Shown here: positions 1-7,680 of the stretch, piece by piece | Layout: each line of letters starts with the position of its first letter | How positions within the stretch are numbered: position 1 is the first letter of the stretch | Assembly (NCBI GenBank): GCA_030840665.1 | Contig: JAVEEB010000328.1 | Coordinates: 1 to 19,818 of the forward strand | Source: Frankiaceae bacterium | GTDB taxonomy: Bacteria; Actinomycetota; Actinomycetes; JAVEEB01 | Length of the DNA: 19,818 nt | Reading direction: 5' to 3' | Position numbers and translations under genes: made by a program | The notes under the pieces: model-generated | What the model was told of the DNA's origin: nothing | Databases searched by the model: none | Seen by the model: only the letters and a program-made list of their open reading frames with translations

Positions 1-62
1 TTTTGTCACTCCCTGCTGCAGTTGCGGCGCCCAGCGTGGCACGATCGCATGCGTTCCTCGAC

Positions 63-548
63 ATGGGAGTGGCCGTGCTCGTCCTCACCGTTCTGCTGCT
101 CGCCGGCTTGCTCTTCGGTGTTGCCGCCGTTTCTGTCGGGCACGGAAGCCCGTTGTCGGACACGTCCGTCGATCGCCGCGAGCCGCTCCTGCCCGCGGAT
201 CCGGTGTCGGCCGCCGACGTGGAGTCGTTGCGGTTCACCATGGCCCTGCGCGGCTACCGCATGGACGAGGTGGACGCAGTTCTCGAACGCCTGTCCACCG
301 AGCTCTCGGTGCGCGACGCGGAGATCGGCCGGTTGCGATCCGGTGTCGGTGTCGGGCCCCAGTCCCCGGCCGGCGAGCCCGCGTCAGGTTCGCAGCCCTC
401 CGCGGTCGACGGGCCGCAGCCTGCCGACCTGTATGCCGCGCCGGACTCGAACGCCTACCAGGGGCCCGGCTATGACGCCGGCGCCTACGAGGCCCCGCTT
501 CCGTACGACCTGCGCCCCGAACCCGGGACCGAAGGGCATGGCGCGTAG
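63..548 (+). CDS. DivIVA-domain membrane protein (Rv1209-like)
   Basis: Small single-pass membrane protein of 161 residues from the ATG at 63. Residues 1-25 form one hydrophobic helix (MGVAVLVLTVLLLAGLLFGV). A short linker follows, then a DivIVA-type segment around residues 55-85 (FTMALRGYRMDEVDAVLERL) that is predicted to form a coiled coil. The C-terminal 75 residues are low-complexity, rich in Pro, Gly, Ala and Tyr. The frame is also open from a TTG at 3 and may extend beyond the window. I prefer the ATG at 63 because family members start at the membrane helix, but no Shine-Dalgarno sequence supports either start. The family is linked to polar growth or division scaffolding only by its domain. 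The neighbouring tag and DUF3117 match the mycobacterial Rv1209-Rv1211 order. Confidence 0.75.
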   Translation: MGVAVLVLTVLLLAGLLFGVAAVSVGHGSPLSDTSVDRREPLLPADPVSAADVESLRFTMALRGYRMDEVDAVLERLSTELSVRDAEIGRLRSGVGVGPQSPAGEPASGSQPSAVDGPQPADLYAAPDSNAYQGPGYDAGAYEAPLPYDLRPEPGTEGHGA

Positions 549-556
549 CGCGACCA

Positions 557-583
557 CTGTCCACAGGCGCCCGCCCGTCCACA
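557..583 (+). repeat. Pair of DnaA-box-like 9-mers upstream of tag
   Basis: GTCCACAGGC occurs twice, at 559-568 and 577-586, 18 bp apart. Taken as nonamers, CTGTCCACA (557-565) and CCGTCCACA (575-583) match the actinobacterial DnaA box TTGTCCACA at 8/9 and 7/9. The pair lies in the 87-bp gap between the DivIVA-domain gene and the DNA-repair gene tag. The repeat itself is plain in the sequence; a DnaA or other protein-binding role is inference. Confidence 0.3.
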
Positions 584-623
584 GGCACCCTCCGCCGGAG
601 TCGCCCGTGTCCCGCTCGCGGCC

Positions 624-636
624 TACGTTCGTGACA
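624..636 (+). promoter_or_regulatory. Candidate -10 element of a leaderless tag transcript
   Basis: TACGTT at 624-629 fits the TANNNT pattern of actinobacterial -10 boxes and ends 6 nt before the tag ATG at 636. Transcription would therefore start at or next to the A of the start codon. There is no Shine-Dalgarno sequence in the 20 nt upstream, as expected for leaderless translation. No convincing -35 box is visible. Confidence 0.4.
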
Positions 637-1226
637 TGACAGATCTGATCGAGGGCCCGGACGGGCTCCTGCGCTGCAGCTGGGCGACCAGCGCGCCCGA
701 ATACCTCAGCTACCACGACTCCGAGTGGGGCCGGCTGCTCAAGGGCGACGACGCCCTCTTCGAACGGCTGGCTCTCGAGTCCTTCCAATCCGGCCTGTCC
801 TGGATCGTCGTCCTTCGCAAGCGGGGGGCGTTCCGCGCCGCCTTCGACGATTTCGTGCTCGAGAAAGTCGCTTCGTACGACGACAACGACGTCGAACGGC
901 TCCTGGCCGACGCCGGGATCGTGCGCAACCGCGCCAAGATCTCCGCGACGATCCGCAACGCGCAGCTGGCTCTGGAGCTCCCGGCGGGCCTGTCGGAGCA
1001 TCTGTGGTCGTTCGCGCCGGTGGTCGGCCCCGCCGTGGCGGGCTCGGCGGAGCCCCCGGTGGTGCGCGCCACCTCGCCGGAATCCGACGCGCTGGCCGCG
1101 GATCTGCGCCAGCGCGGGTTCCGATTTGTGGGGCCGACGACTGCGTACGCCCTCATGCAAGCCACCGGGATGGTCAACGATCACGCCGTCGGATGCGTGG
1201 CCCGGGAGGGCCTTCGGGTGCCCTGA
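636..1226 (+). CDS. tag: DNA-3-methyladenine glycosylase I
   Basis: Base-excision repair enzyme that removes 3-methyladenine from alkylated DNA. It is 196 residues, the usual length for the family. The zinc-binding set of E. coli Tag (Cys4, His17, His175, Cys179) maps to Cys14 and His27 (RCSW...YHDSEWG) and His183 and Cys187 (NDHAVGC). The base-pocket residues Tyr16, Glu38 and Trp46 map to Tyr26, Glu48 and Trp56, in LALESFQSGLSW, at the same +10 offset. All key residues are present, so it should be active. The ATG at 636 starts the conserved N-terminus; translation is probably leaderless. DUF3117 follows 67 bp downstream, as in mycobacteria (Rv1210-Rv1211). Confidence 0.96.
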   Translation: MTDLIEGPDGLLRCSWATSAPEYLSYHDSEWGRLLKGDDALFERLALESFQSGLSWIVVLRKRGAFRAAFDDFVLEKVASYDDNDVERLLADAGIVRNRAKISATIRNAQLALELPAGLSEHLWSFAPVVGPAVAGSAEPPVVRATSPESDALAADLRQRGFRFVGPTTAYALMQATGMVNDHAVGCVAREGLRVP

Positions 1227-1293
1227 TTTCCTGATCACCGCCCCATCAGAGAGAATGGAGATCGCACAGGCAATCAATCCGAGGGGAGTCAGC

Positions 1294-1461
1294 ATGGCGG
1301 CGATGAAGCCGCGGACTGGCGACGGTCCGCTGGAAGTCACCAAAGAGGGTCGCGGCATCGTGATGCGCGTCCCGCTCGAGGGTGGCGGCCGGCTTGTCGT
1401 CGAACTCACCCCCGACGAGGCGACGTCGCTCGGCGAGGCGCTCAAGACCGCCGTCGGCTGA
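1294..1461 (+). CDS. DUF3117 family small protein
   Basis: A 55-residue protein, MAAMKPRTGDGPLEVTKEGR to EALKTAVG, the typical size of this actinobacterial family (Rv1211 is the mycobacterial member). It starts at the ATG at 1294, preceded by the purine-rich Shine-Dalgarno GAGGGGAG at 1281-1288. The same frame is open further upstream, but that stretch overlaps tag and is not conserved coding. The predicted fold is short beta strands (IVMRVPLEGGGRLVVELT) followed by a helix (PDEATSLGEALK). The function is unknown. Its constant position beside tag is the main recognisable feature. Confidence 0.92.
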   Translation: MAAMKPRTGDGPLEVTKEGRGIVMRVPLEGGGRLVVELTPDEATSLGEALKTAVG

Positions 1462-1494
1462 GCCGGCTCTGACGTCGCACCCGCGGCTGATCCC

Positions 1495-3039
1495 GTGCTG
1501 ACCAACACCATCAGGCTGTTTTCGGGCCCTATCGGTGATGCCTGCGACGTTGTCGCCGTTCTCGTGCGGCCGGCAGTCGACGGGGCGGCTTTCGAGCTGC
1601 CCGGCGATGCGTCGGCACTCAGCGCCGTGGACATTCAGGCGTTTCTGACGCGCGAGAAGTTCACCGGCGACGCTGGTGAGATCGCCGCGCTCCCGACCCA
1701 TGCCGACGAGGGCGTCCGGTTGCTCCTGTTCGCAGGGATCGGCCCCGCCCTGTCGCCAGCGATCCGGAAGGCGGCGGCGGCCGTTGCCCGCCGTGCGCGC
1801 GACCACGCACGCCTGCGCGTAGACGTGCGCGGCCTGGACGCCGGGCAGGTGGCGACGTTCGCCGAGTCCGCGCAACTCGCGTCGTACCGCTTCACGATGA
1901 AGTCCGAGCCCAAGCCGATCGCCCTCGAAGAGATCTCCCTCCTCGTCGACAACCCGCCGACCGCCACCGAGACGGCCGCCGTCGAGACGGCCGCCGGTCA
2001 GGGGTCTGCCGTGGGGGACCCGGGCGTCGAAAGGGCCGTCGCAGACGCGGGAGTCCGCGCCACGGCTGTCACCGTGGCCCGCGACCTCGCAAACACGCCA
2101 TCCGGCCACAAGAGCCCGCAGTCCCTGGCCGACGAGGCGACGCGGATCGCTGCTGAATCCGGCCTCGAAGTGCGCGTGTGGAACGAGCGCGACCTCCTCG
2201 ATGGCGGCTTCGGGGGGATCGCCGGGGTGGGCATGGGCTCAGCTCAGCCGCCGCGGTTGATTCAGCTCAGCTACCGGCCCGACGGGGCCACGAGGCACGT
2301 CGTGTTGGTCGGGAAGGGCATCACGTTCGACTCGGGCGGACTGTCCATCAAGCCCGCCGACGGCATGCCGCTGATGAAGACCGACATGTCCGGCGGCGCG
2401 ACCGTCCTGGCGGTGCTGGGCGCCTTGCGTCGCCTGCGCTGCCCGATCGCGGTCACCGGACTCGTCGCAGCGGCCGAAAACATGCCCTCGGGGTCGGCGC
2501 TCCGGCCCGGTGACGTGGTGCACCACTTCGGCGGCCGCACCTCCGAGGTGCTCAACACCGACGCGGAAGGCCGCCTCGTCCTCGCGGACGCCATCGCGTA
2601 TGCCGTTGCCGAGCTCGCCCCCGATGCCATCGTCGACTTCGCGACCCTCACGGGCGCGGCGACCCTCGGCCTGGGCAAGCGGCACGCTGCGTTCTACGCC
2701 ACGGATGAAGCTCTGGCCACGGAGCTGCTCGCAGCGGCCACGGTTGCCGGCGAGAATTGGTGGCGGATGCCGCTCGTCGACGAGTACCGCTTCACGCTCG
2801 ATTCGCCGATCGCGGACCTGTCGAACATCGGCACCGACCCACACGTCAGCGGCGGCTCCATCGTCGCGGCGCTGTACCTGCGGGAGTTCGCCGGCGCCGT
2901 GCCATGGGCGCACCTCGACATGGCCGGCCCCGCGCGCGCGGACCGCGACGAGGACGACGTGACGAAGGGCGCGACGGGCTACGCCGTCCGTACCCTGTTG
3001 CAGTGGCTCGCCGGACCCCCGGACGTCCCAGCCACCTGA
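1495..3039 (+). CDS. pepA: Leucyl aminopeptidase (M17 family)
   Basis: Cytosolic di-metal aminopeptidase of 514 residues, the normal M17 length, that removes N-terminal residues during peptide turnover. Metal ligands and catalytic residues line up with E. coli PepA at a constant +4 offset: Lys274, Asp279, Lys286, Asp297, Asp356, Glu358 and Arg360 correspond to Lys270, Asp275, Lys282, Asp293, Asp352, Glu354 and Arg356. The family signature NTDAEGRLVL spans residues 354-363. Residues 1 to about 165 are the N-terminal macro-like domain. A GTG start at 1495 is used and no clear Shine-Dalgarno sequence precedes it. A 15-bp unit is duplicated at 1969-1995, giving ETAAVETAA in the interdomain linker. 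The gene ends at a hairpin shared with the convergent GH55 gene. Confidence 0.96.
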   Translation: MLTNTIRLFSGPIGDACDVVAVLVRPAVDGAAFELPGDASALSAVDIQAFLTREKFTGDAGEIAALPTHADEGVRLLLFAGIGPALSPAIRKAAAAVARRARDHARLRVDVRGLDAGQVATFAESAQLASYRFTMKSEPKPIALEEISLLVDNPPTATETAAVETAAGQGSAVGDPGVERAVADAGVRATAVTVARDLANTPSGHKSPQSLADEATRIAAESGLEVRVWNERDLLDGGFGGIAGVGMGSAQPPRLIQLSYRPDGATRHVVLVGKGITFDSGGLSIKPADGMPLMKTDMSGGATVLAVLGALRRLRCPIAVTGLVAAAENMPSGSALRPGDVVHHFGGRTSEVLNTDAEGRLVLADAIAYAVAELAPDAIVDFATLTGAATLGLGKRHAAFYATDEALATELLAAATVAGENWWRMPLVDEYRFTLDSPIADLSNIGTDPHVSGGSIVAALYLREFAGAVPWAHLDMAGPARADRDEDDVTKGATGYAVRTLLQWLAGPPDVPAT

Positions 3040-3074
3040 GCGCAACCGTCCCCGCCGTTCTGGGCGCCACAACG

Positions 3075-3110
3075 ACTGGTGGGCCGGAGCAGAAGCTCCG
3101 ACCCACCAGT
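3075..3110. terminator. Bidirectional hairpin terminator between pepA and GH55
   Basis: The stem is ACTGGTGGG (3075-3083) with CCCACCAGT (3102-3110), then one C/A mismatch, then CGGAGC with GCTCCG, closed by an AGAA loop. That gives 15 paired positions. It lies 36 bp after the pepA stop and 38 bp after the GH55 stop, as expected for a terminator shared by convergent genes. There is no clear T tract on either side, which is common in GC-rich actinobacteria. Confidence 0.75.
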
Positions 3111-3147
3111 GTCAGTTACATCGTCCGCCAGACTGCCGGCTGAGCAG

Positions 3148-5010
3148 TTACGGGAAGCTGACCACGAAGACGATCGTGTCCCTGTTGGCGTCGTTCGCCG
3201 GGCCACCGATGTCATTGACGACGTGGTCGATGGTGCCCGGGCCGGACAGGTTGAGCGTCAGGATGTCGTGCAGCTGCACGCCCGGCGTGACCGGCGCCTC
3301 AAACGAGTGCGAGACGTGGATCGTCGGGTCGACCGGGGTGTAGATGTAGCTGCCCATGCCGTAGCCCTGGAACGTCTTGACGTCGTTGGCGATCTTGAAC
3401 GCTGCGTAGCCGAGGATGCCGTCATGCTGGTACGCCGCCTGGTTGGGGGCGTCGTACGGCAGCTCGTTCTGGAAGAAGATGGTCTGCCCACCTTCGCCGT
3501 TCCAGATCACGTTGTACTTCTGGTAGTGCTCGACGAACAGGCCCGTCGCCGTCACGTTGTCGCCGTTGACGACCACGCCCGTGTCGGCGGTGTTGATGGT
3601 CCAGCCGACGGAGCCGGCCACGCCGTGGTCGGCGCGCCACGCCCAGATGTCGTCCAGGATGACGTTGTCCTGGTTGACCTCGAGGCTCACCGTCGCCTTG
3701 CCGACGTGTGGTCCGCCGATCCGGAAGAACACGTCCTGCAGGGCCGTCGGGTTCGACGCGGAGCCCTTGTGGGCGCCCTTGCCGGTGCCGATCTTGACGA
3801 GGACCGGCGAGTTGACCAGGCCGGCGTCGAACGTGAGGCCGGCGATGTCGACACCCTCGGCGTTGTTGTTCGTCTGGAGGATGGTGTTGCCGTTCTTCGC
3901 CGTGAACGTCGCGAGGCCGAGACCCAGGACGACGGTGTTGCTGCGGTTGACGGTGAGCGTGCGGTCGTACGTGTACACGCCCGGGGTCACGAGGAGGTTC
4001 TTTCCGGAGTCGAGGGCGTTCTGCGCCTGCGCCGCCGTCGTGCTGGCGGTGACGAGGAAGAACGAGCTCAGCGGCAGCGAGGTGCCCGGGGTGGGCCCGT
4101 TCGCCCACGTGGTGCCGACGCTGTTCGTCTGCGCGGACGGGACGAAGACCCGGAAGTCACCCTTGTCGTTCACGTAGAGGTACGGGCGCTCCTTCGACAC
4201 TGGGGTCGTCACGAGAGTCGTGTACGCCGAGGTGCCCGGGTTGGTGTCGCGGCCGAAGTCCTGCGCCGGCGCGTGGAGGTCACCGGAGAACACCTGGTTC
4301 CACACGTAATTGGACCAGCCGTTGCCGAGGTCGGAGTTGCGCACGTAGAACTGTTGCTGCGACCCGTTGAGGGCACCGCCCTCGAGGAACGAGTCGGCCA
4401 CGAACCCGCCGCTCGCAAAGTTGGGGTTCTCGCAGTACGGCATGAAGGTCGTGAATTCCTTCACGTCGACGCGGCGCATCGGCGCCGCCTGCGACACGGC
4501 CCACATCTCGTTGCCGGTGTGGCAGCCATCGGCCGTCGGCACGACGTGGATGGTCAGGTTCGACACCGACCGCCAGAAGGTGTCGAGCGAGCCGCTGCCG
4601 TTACGGCCGGTGGCAGTGACACCGCCGTTGATCGTCACGTCGCCCGGGTTCTGACCGAGGCCGGCGACCTCGGTGTAATAGCCGACCGGAATGTCGAGGG
4701 GGTTCGCGTCGCTTCCGTACGTCCCCGGCTTGAAGAGCAGCGCGTACCGTTCCGTGCCCATCTCGTTCGGGATCTGCAGTGCGGCGATGGCGTCGACCGT
4801 CGCCTGGATGTCCGACTGGGGCATGCTGGGGTCGAAGATCTTCACGTTGGGGCCGAAGTTCGGGTTCGTGGCGCTGGCCGGCGCGGGAAGCGCCAGAGCG
4901 GTCCCTGTTGTCGAGATGGCAGTGGCAAGCGCAACGGCACCGACGAGGACGCGGCTGATGCGCCGACGCCCTTCCGGCCGGTTGCCGTTCAGGGCAGTTG
5001 GTGAGGACAT
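3148..5010 (-). CDS. Secreted GH55-type exo-beta-1,3-glucanase
   Basis: Predicted secreted beta-1,3-glucanase of 620 residues. Residues 1-47 are a Sec signal peptide: basic RRRISR, a hydrophobic stretch VLVGAVALATA, and a cleavage site ASA|TN. The mature part opens with FGPNVKIFDPSMPQSDIQAT and LLFKPGTYG, typical of the double beta-helix fold that databases often mislabel adenylyl cyclase or coagulation factor 5/8. The Streptomyces enzyme SacteLam55A uses Glu502 as catalytic acid, with Glu480, Tyr505 and Gln174 nearby (residue numbers from memory). Here Glu516 in NELPYD, Glu494 in FVEHYQ, Tyr519 and Gln174 in AVSQ keep the 22- and 3-residue spacings exactly. The ATG at 5010 has a GAAAGGA Shine-Dalgarno at 5021-5027; a TTG-initiated extension to 5064 would run through the operator and is rejected. 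Substrate (laminarin-type glucan) is inferred from family and neighbours. Confidence 0.85.
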   Translation of the reverse strand: MSSPTALNGNRPEGRRRISRVLVGAVALATAISTTGTALALPAPASATNPNFGPNVKIFDPSMPQSDIQATVDAIAALQIPNEMGTERYALLFKPGTYGSDANPLDIPVGYYTEVAGLGQNPGDVTINGGVTATGRNGSGSLDTFWRSVSNLTIHVVPTADGCHTGNEMWAVSQAAPMRRVDVKEFTTFMPYCENPNFASGGFVADSFLEGGALNGSQQQFYVRNSDLGNGWSNYVWNQVFSGDLHAPAQDFGRDTNPGTSAYTTLVTTPVSKERPYLYVNDKGDFRVFVPSAQTNSVGTTWANGPTPGTSLPLSSFFLVTASTTAAQAQNALDSGKNLLVTPGVYTYDRTLTVNRSNTVVLGLGLATFTAKNGNTILQTNNNAEGVDIAGLTFDAGLVNSPVLVKIGTGKGAHKGSASNPTALQDVFFRIGGPHVGKATVSLEVNQDNVILDDIWAWRADHGVAGSVGWTINTADTGVVVNGDNVTATGLFVEHYQKYNVIWNGEGGQTIFFQNELPYDAPNQAAYQHDGILGYAAFKIANDVKTFQGYGMGSYIYTPVDPTIHVSHSFEAPVTPGVQLHDILTLNLSGPGTIDHVVNDIGGPANDANRDTIVFVVSFP

Positions 5011-5050
5011 GAAATGCGGGTCCTTTCGTGGCGGAGCGCCGAAAAAAGCC

Positions 5051-5062
5051 GGAAACGTTTCC
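5051..5062. promoter_or_regulatory. Perfect LacI-type operator in the GH55 leader
   Basis: GGAAACGTTTCC is a perfect 12-bp palindrome with the central CG step typical of LacI-family operators. Its centre lies about 10 bp downstream of the transcription start predicted from the GH55 promoter, close to the geometry of lac O1. A LacI-family gene lies immediately upstream of GH55. Which regulator binds here is inference; no second exact copy was found in the window. Confidence 0.75.
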
Positions 5063-5072
5063 AACTTTGCGG

Positions 5073-5102
5073 ACCATAACTCCCGCGCAATAAGCCCGTC
5101 TA
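5073..5102 (-). promoter_or_regulatory. Candidate GH55 promoter
   Basis: On the minus strand, TAGACG (5102-5097, 4/6 to TTGACA) is separated by 18 bp from TATGGT (5078-5073, a TANNNT -10 box). The predicted start is near 5066, giving a leader of about 56 nt that contains the perfect palindrome and the Shine-Dalgarno sequence. The fit to consensus is moderate; the arrangement with the operator strengthens it. Confidence 0.5.
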
Positions 5103-5153
5103 GACAAATCGGACACGTATTTCCGGCGAGTTAACGAGTTCTACCCGATGGGG

Positions 5154-5167
5154 TGAGAGCGCATTCA
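5154..5167. promoter_or_regulatory. Second LacI-type site upstream of GH55
   Basis: TGAGAGCGCATTCA matches the ideal palindrome TGAGAGCGCTCTCA at 12 of 14 positions, with the left half intact. It lies roughly 90 bp upstream of the predicted GH55 start and 34 bp downstream of the lacI stop codon. Related sites occur upstream of the importer operon at 8936 and 8985. The shared motif suggests one regulator for both transcription units. Confidence 0.5.
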
Positions 5168-5200
5168 CGGTGAGTTTTCACGCGACCACTGACAGTCAGC

Positions 5201-6283
5201 TCAGGCGATCGCGGGGACACCCTGCGTCAACGGGACCGGCCCGGTGGAGTCGCGCACGATGAGGGCTCCCGGCACCAACTCGGGGCGTCGCGCAGCAGTC
5301 GACGGCGGGGCGTCGGCGCCCCTGCCGAACTCGCGATCCTCCGCGATCAAGTTGCTCAGCAACTCGACCGCGGCGCGACCCAGACCGAGGTAGTCCTGGG
5401 AGACGGTCGTCAGCGAAGGGCGGACAAGGGCCGCGATCTCCACGTCGTCGAACCCGACCACCGAAATGTCGCCGGGGACGTCGAGGCCCGCCTCGTTGAT
5501 CGCGTGCATAGCGCCGACGGCCATCTGGTCCCCGCAGGCGAACACCGCGGTCGGGGGGTTGGGGAGGGCCAACAGGGTGAGCATCGCCGCGTGCCCGGAC
5601 TCGATGAAGAAATCGCCGCTGACGACGTACTCGGGCAGCACCTCGAGCCCATGCGCGGCCATCTGCGTACGGAAACCTTCATGGCGCTCGACGCCCGGCA
5701 GAATGTCGAGCGGTCCGGTGATGACCGCGATCCGGCGGTGGCCCAAGCCGACCAGGTGATCGACGGCCAGGGACGCCCCGTGGTGGTTGTCGGCGCCGAC
5801 GTACGACGCCCGCCGCCCCCGGATCGGCAGGTCCAGGCCGATGCACGGTCGGCCCGACGCGATGAGGGCCTCCACGGCCGGCAGGTGCGGCTCCACCGCC
5901 ATCAGTGCGACGCCTTCGAGGCTGTGCTGCGCGGCGATGCGTACGAAGGCGTCCTCAGAGCCGGTCGTACTGCCCGGCGACAGGATCATGAGGTGGTATC
6001 CGGTCTCGGCCAGGGCGATCTTCAACCCGACGGCGAGGTCTTGGAGGAAGGAGTGGCGCCCCTTCGTCACGACGTACGACGTGTCCCAGATCAGCCCTAC
6101 CGTGTCCGACCGGCGCCGCACGAGCGTGCGCGCCTGCTCGTTGGGGAGGTAGCCGAGGTCACTCGCCGTCTTGCGGACGCGCTCGCGGGTTGCCTCGCTC
6201 ACGTCGGGCCGCCCGTTCAGTGCACGCGACACGGTCGCGGGGGAGACCCCGCTTCGCCGCGCGACTTCCCGGATGTCCACCAC
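5201..6283 (-). CDS. LacI-family transcriptional regulator
   Basis: Repressor-type regulator of 360 residues. Residues 2-22 form the helix-turn-helix (VDIREVARRSGVSPATVSRA), followed by the conserved DVSEATRERVRKTASDLGY and the hinge motif PNEQAR. A periplasmic-binding-protein-like effector domain runs from about residue 60 to 335, including TAVFACGDQMAVGAM, VPGDISVVGFDD and LTTVSQDYLGLGRAAVELL. Translation starts at GTG 6283, with Shine-Dalgarno GAGGAG at 6297-6292 and 8 nt spacing. It sits between glgC and GH55 on the same strand as both. It is the natural candidate to repress GH55 and perhaps the importer operon. Its effector cannot be read from the sequence; a beta-glucan-derived oligosaccharide is a guess from context. 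Confidence 0.93.
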   Translation of the reverse strand: MVDIREVARRSGVSPATVSRALNGRPDVSEATRERVRKTASDLGYLPNEQARTLVRRRSDTVGLIWDTSYVVTKGRHSFLQDLAVGLKIALAETGYHLMILSPGSTTGSEDAFVRIAAQHSLEGVALMAVEPHLPAVEALIASGRPCIGLDLPIRGRRASYVGADNHHGASLAVDHLVGLGHRRIAVITGPLDILPGVERHEGFRTQMAAHGLEVLPEYVVSGDFFIESGHAAMLTLLALPNPPTAVFACGDQMAVGAMHAINEAGLDVPGDISVVGFDDVEIAALVRPSLTTVSQDYLGLGRAAVELLSNLIAEDREFGRGADAPPSTAARRPELVPGALIVRDSTGPVPLTQGVPAIA

Positions 6284-6401
6284 TACGCGTGCTCCTCAGC
6301 GATACGACGCCCCCCGGGCGTCCAGGTCGGCCTACGTTCAGGTTAGCCGCCTGCGGGGCACTCGCGGTCGGGCGGAGCAGGTCGATGCGACGCCGCTTGT
6401 C

Positions 6402-7625
6402 TCAACCGACGATCTTGACGTTCTTGCCGATGCAGACAACACCGGCATCGCTGATCGTGTAGAGCTCACGGTCCCGGTCCATGTCGATCCCGATGCGGGC
6501 ACCCGGCGGGATCACGACGTTCTTGTCGACGATGGCGTTGCGCACGATCGCGCCGGCCCCGACCTGCACGTTGTGCATCAGGACGCTGTTCTCGACGCGG
6601 GCGCCGTGGTCGACATAGACGCGCGGAGACAGCACCGACCGGTGGACGACACCGTCGGAGACGATCGCGCCGTTGCACAGGAGGGAGTCGATGACGCTGG
6701 ACGTCGGGTTGACGACCTTCGCCGGCGGGAGCGACTCGATGTAGGTGAGGATCGGCCACTTCTCGTTGTAGAGGTTGAACACGGGGAGTGGCGAGACGAG
6801 GTCCATGTTGCCCTCGTAGTAGGCGTCGATCGTCCCTACGTCCCGCCAGTAGCCGCAGTCGCGGTCCGTGGCGCCGGGCACCTCGTTGTCGGCGAAGTCG
6901 TAGACCATCGCGTCGTTCGACGCGACCATCGCCGGGATGATGTTGCCGCCCATGTCATGGAGGGACGACTCGTCGGCCGCGTCGATGCGCACGGCCTCGA
7001 TGAGCGCGTCGGCCGTGAATACGTAGTTGCCCATGGACGCGAAGATCTCGTCGGGGGAGTCGGGTAGTCCCGGGGGATTGGCGGGCTTCTCCAGGAACTG
7101 CTTGATGGTGCCATCGGCGTTGGCGTCGATGACGCCGAAGTGGCGCGACTCGGACCGCGGCACGCGCATCCCGGCCACGGTCACGCCCTTGCCGCTCGCG
7201 ATGTGGGCTTCCACCATCTGCTCCGGGTCCATCCGGTAGATGTGGTCAGCGCCGAAGACGATGATGTAGTCGGGCTTCTCGTCGTACACAAGATTGAGGC
7301 TTTGGTAGATCGCGTCGGCCGATCCCGAGAACCAGCGGTCGCCGACGCGCTGCTGGGCGGGGACCGTCGTCACGTAGTTGCTGAGGAGCGTCGACATGCG
7401 CCAGGTCCGGGAGATGTGCAGGTCGAGGGAGTGCGACTTGTACTGGGTCAGGACGACCAGCTTGCGATAGCCGCCGTTGACCATGTTCGACAGCACGAAG
7501 TCGATGATGCGGTAGCTGCCGGCGTACGGAACGGCAGGCTTGGCCCGGTCGTCGGTGAGCGGGCTCAGGCGCGAGCCCTTGCCGCCGGCGAGGACGATCG
7601 CGAGGACGTGTTTTCCCTTGGCCAT
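6402..7625 (-). CDS. glgC: Glucose-1-phosphate adenylyltransferase
   Basis: Makes ADP-glucose from ATP and glucose-1-phosphate, the committed step of bacterial glycogen synthesis. It is 407 residues. The nucleotidyltransferase signature [13 protein letters not shown] is at residues 12-24 and RAKPAVPY at 27-34. [18 protein letters not shown] and the sugar-phosphate loop FLEKP follow. The C-terminal 130 residues form the left-handed beta-helix domain, with hexapeptide-like repeats such as [14 protein letters not shown] and [13 protein letters not shown]. The ATG at 7625 starts the conserved N-terminus; an upstream frame to 7700 crosses the divergent promoter region and is rejected. It is divergent from glgA with 55 bp between starts, and translation appears leaderless. 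Confidence 0.96.
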   Translation of the reverse strand: MAKGKHVLAIVLAGGKGSRLSPLTDDRAKPAVPYAGSYRIIDFVLSNMVNGGYRKLVVLTQYKSHSLDLHISRTWRMSTLLSNYVTTVPAQQRVGDRWFSGSADAIYQSLNLVYDEKPDYIIVFGADHIYRMDPEQMVEAHIASGKGVTVAGMRVPRSESRHFGVIDANADGTIKQFLEKPANPPGLPDSPDEIFASMGNYVFTADALIEAVRIDAADESSLHDMGGNIIPAMVASNDAMVYDFADNEVPGATDRDCGYWRDVGTIDAYYEGNMDLVSPLPVFNLYNEKWPILTYIESLPPAKVVNPTSSVIDSLLCNGAIVSDGVVHRSVLSPRVYVDHGARVENSVLMHNVQVGAGAIVRNAIVDKNVVIPPGARIGIDMDRDRELYTISDAGVVCIGKNVKIVG

Positions 7626-7631
7626 GACGGG

Positions 7632-7637
7632 ACAGTA
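7632..7637 (-). promoter_or_regulatory. Candidate -10 box, leaderless glgC
   Basis: On the minus strand TACTGT (7637-7632) fits TANNNT and is followed by six bases and then the glgC ATG, so transcription should start at the start codon. No Shine-Dalgarno sequence is in place. It mirrors the glgA element in the same 55-bp spacer. Confidence 0.45.
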
Positions 7638-7667
7638 GTGCCCCTCAGGCCGAGATCCCAGTCTTAG

Positions 7668-7673
7668 TAGGGT
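7668..7673 (+). promoter_or_regulatory. Candidate -10 box, leaderless glgA
   Basis: TAGGGT at 7668-7673 fits TANNNT and is followed by seven bases (CCAGATC) and then the glgA ATG at 7681. As with glgC there is no Shine-Dalgarno sequence, so a leaderless transcript is the simplest reading. The two -10 boxes lie 30 bp apart on opposite strands, and the two promoters must overlap. Confidence 0.45.
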
Positions 7674-7680
7674 CCAGATC

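Noticed and set aside
3079..5004. A 641-codon open frame on the + strand opposite GH55
   Set aside because: It is antisense to a gene with a signal peptide and family motifs, its translation is dominated by Arg, Val, Asp and Gly without any recognisable domain, and long antisense frames are expected at this GC content.
5011..5064. N-terminal extension of GH55 from a TTG at 5064
   Set aside because: It would run through the GGAAACGTTTCC operator and put 18 residues before a normal signal peptide; the ATG at 5010 has its own Shine-Dalgarno sequence.
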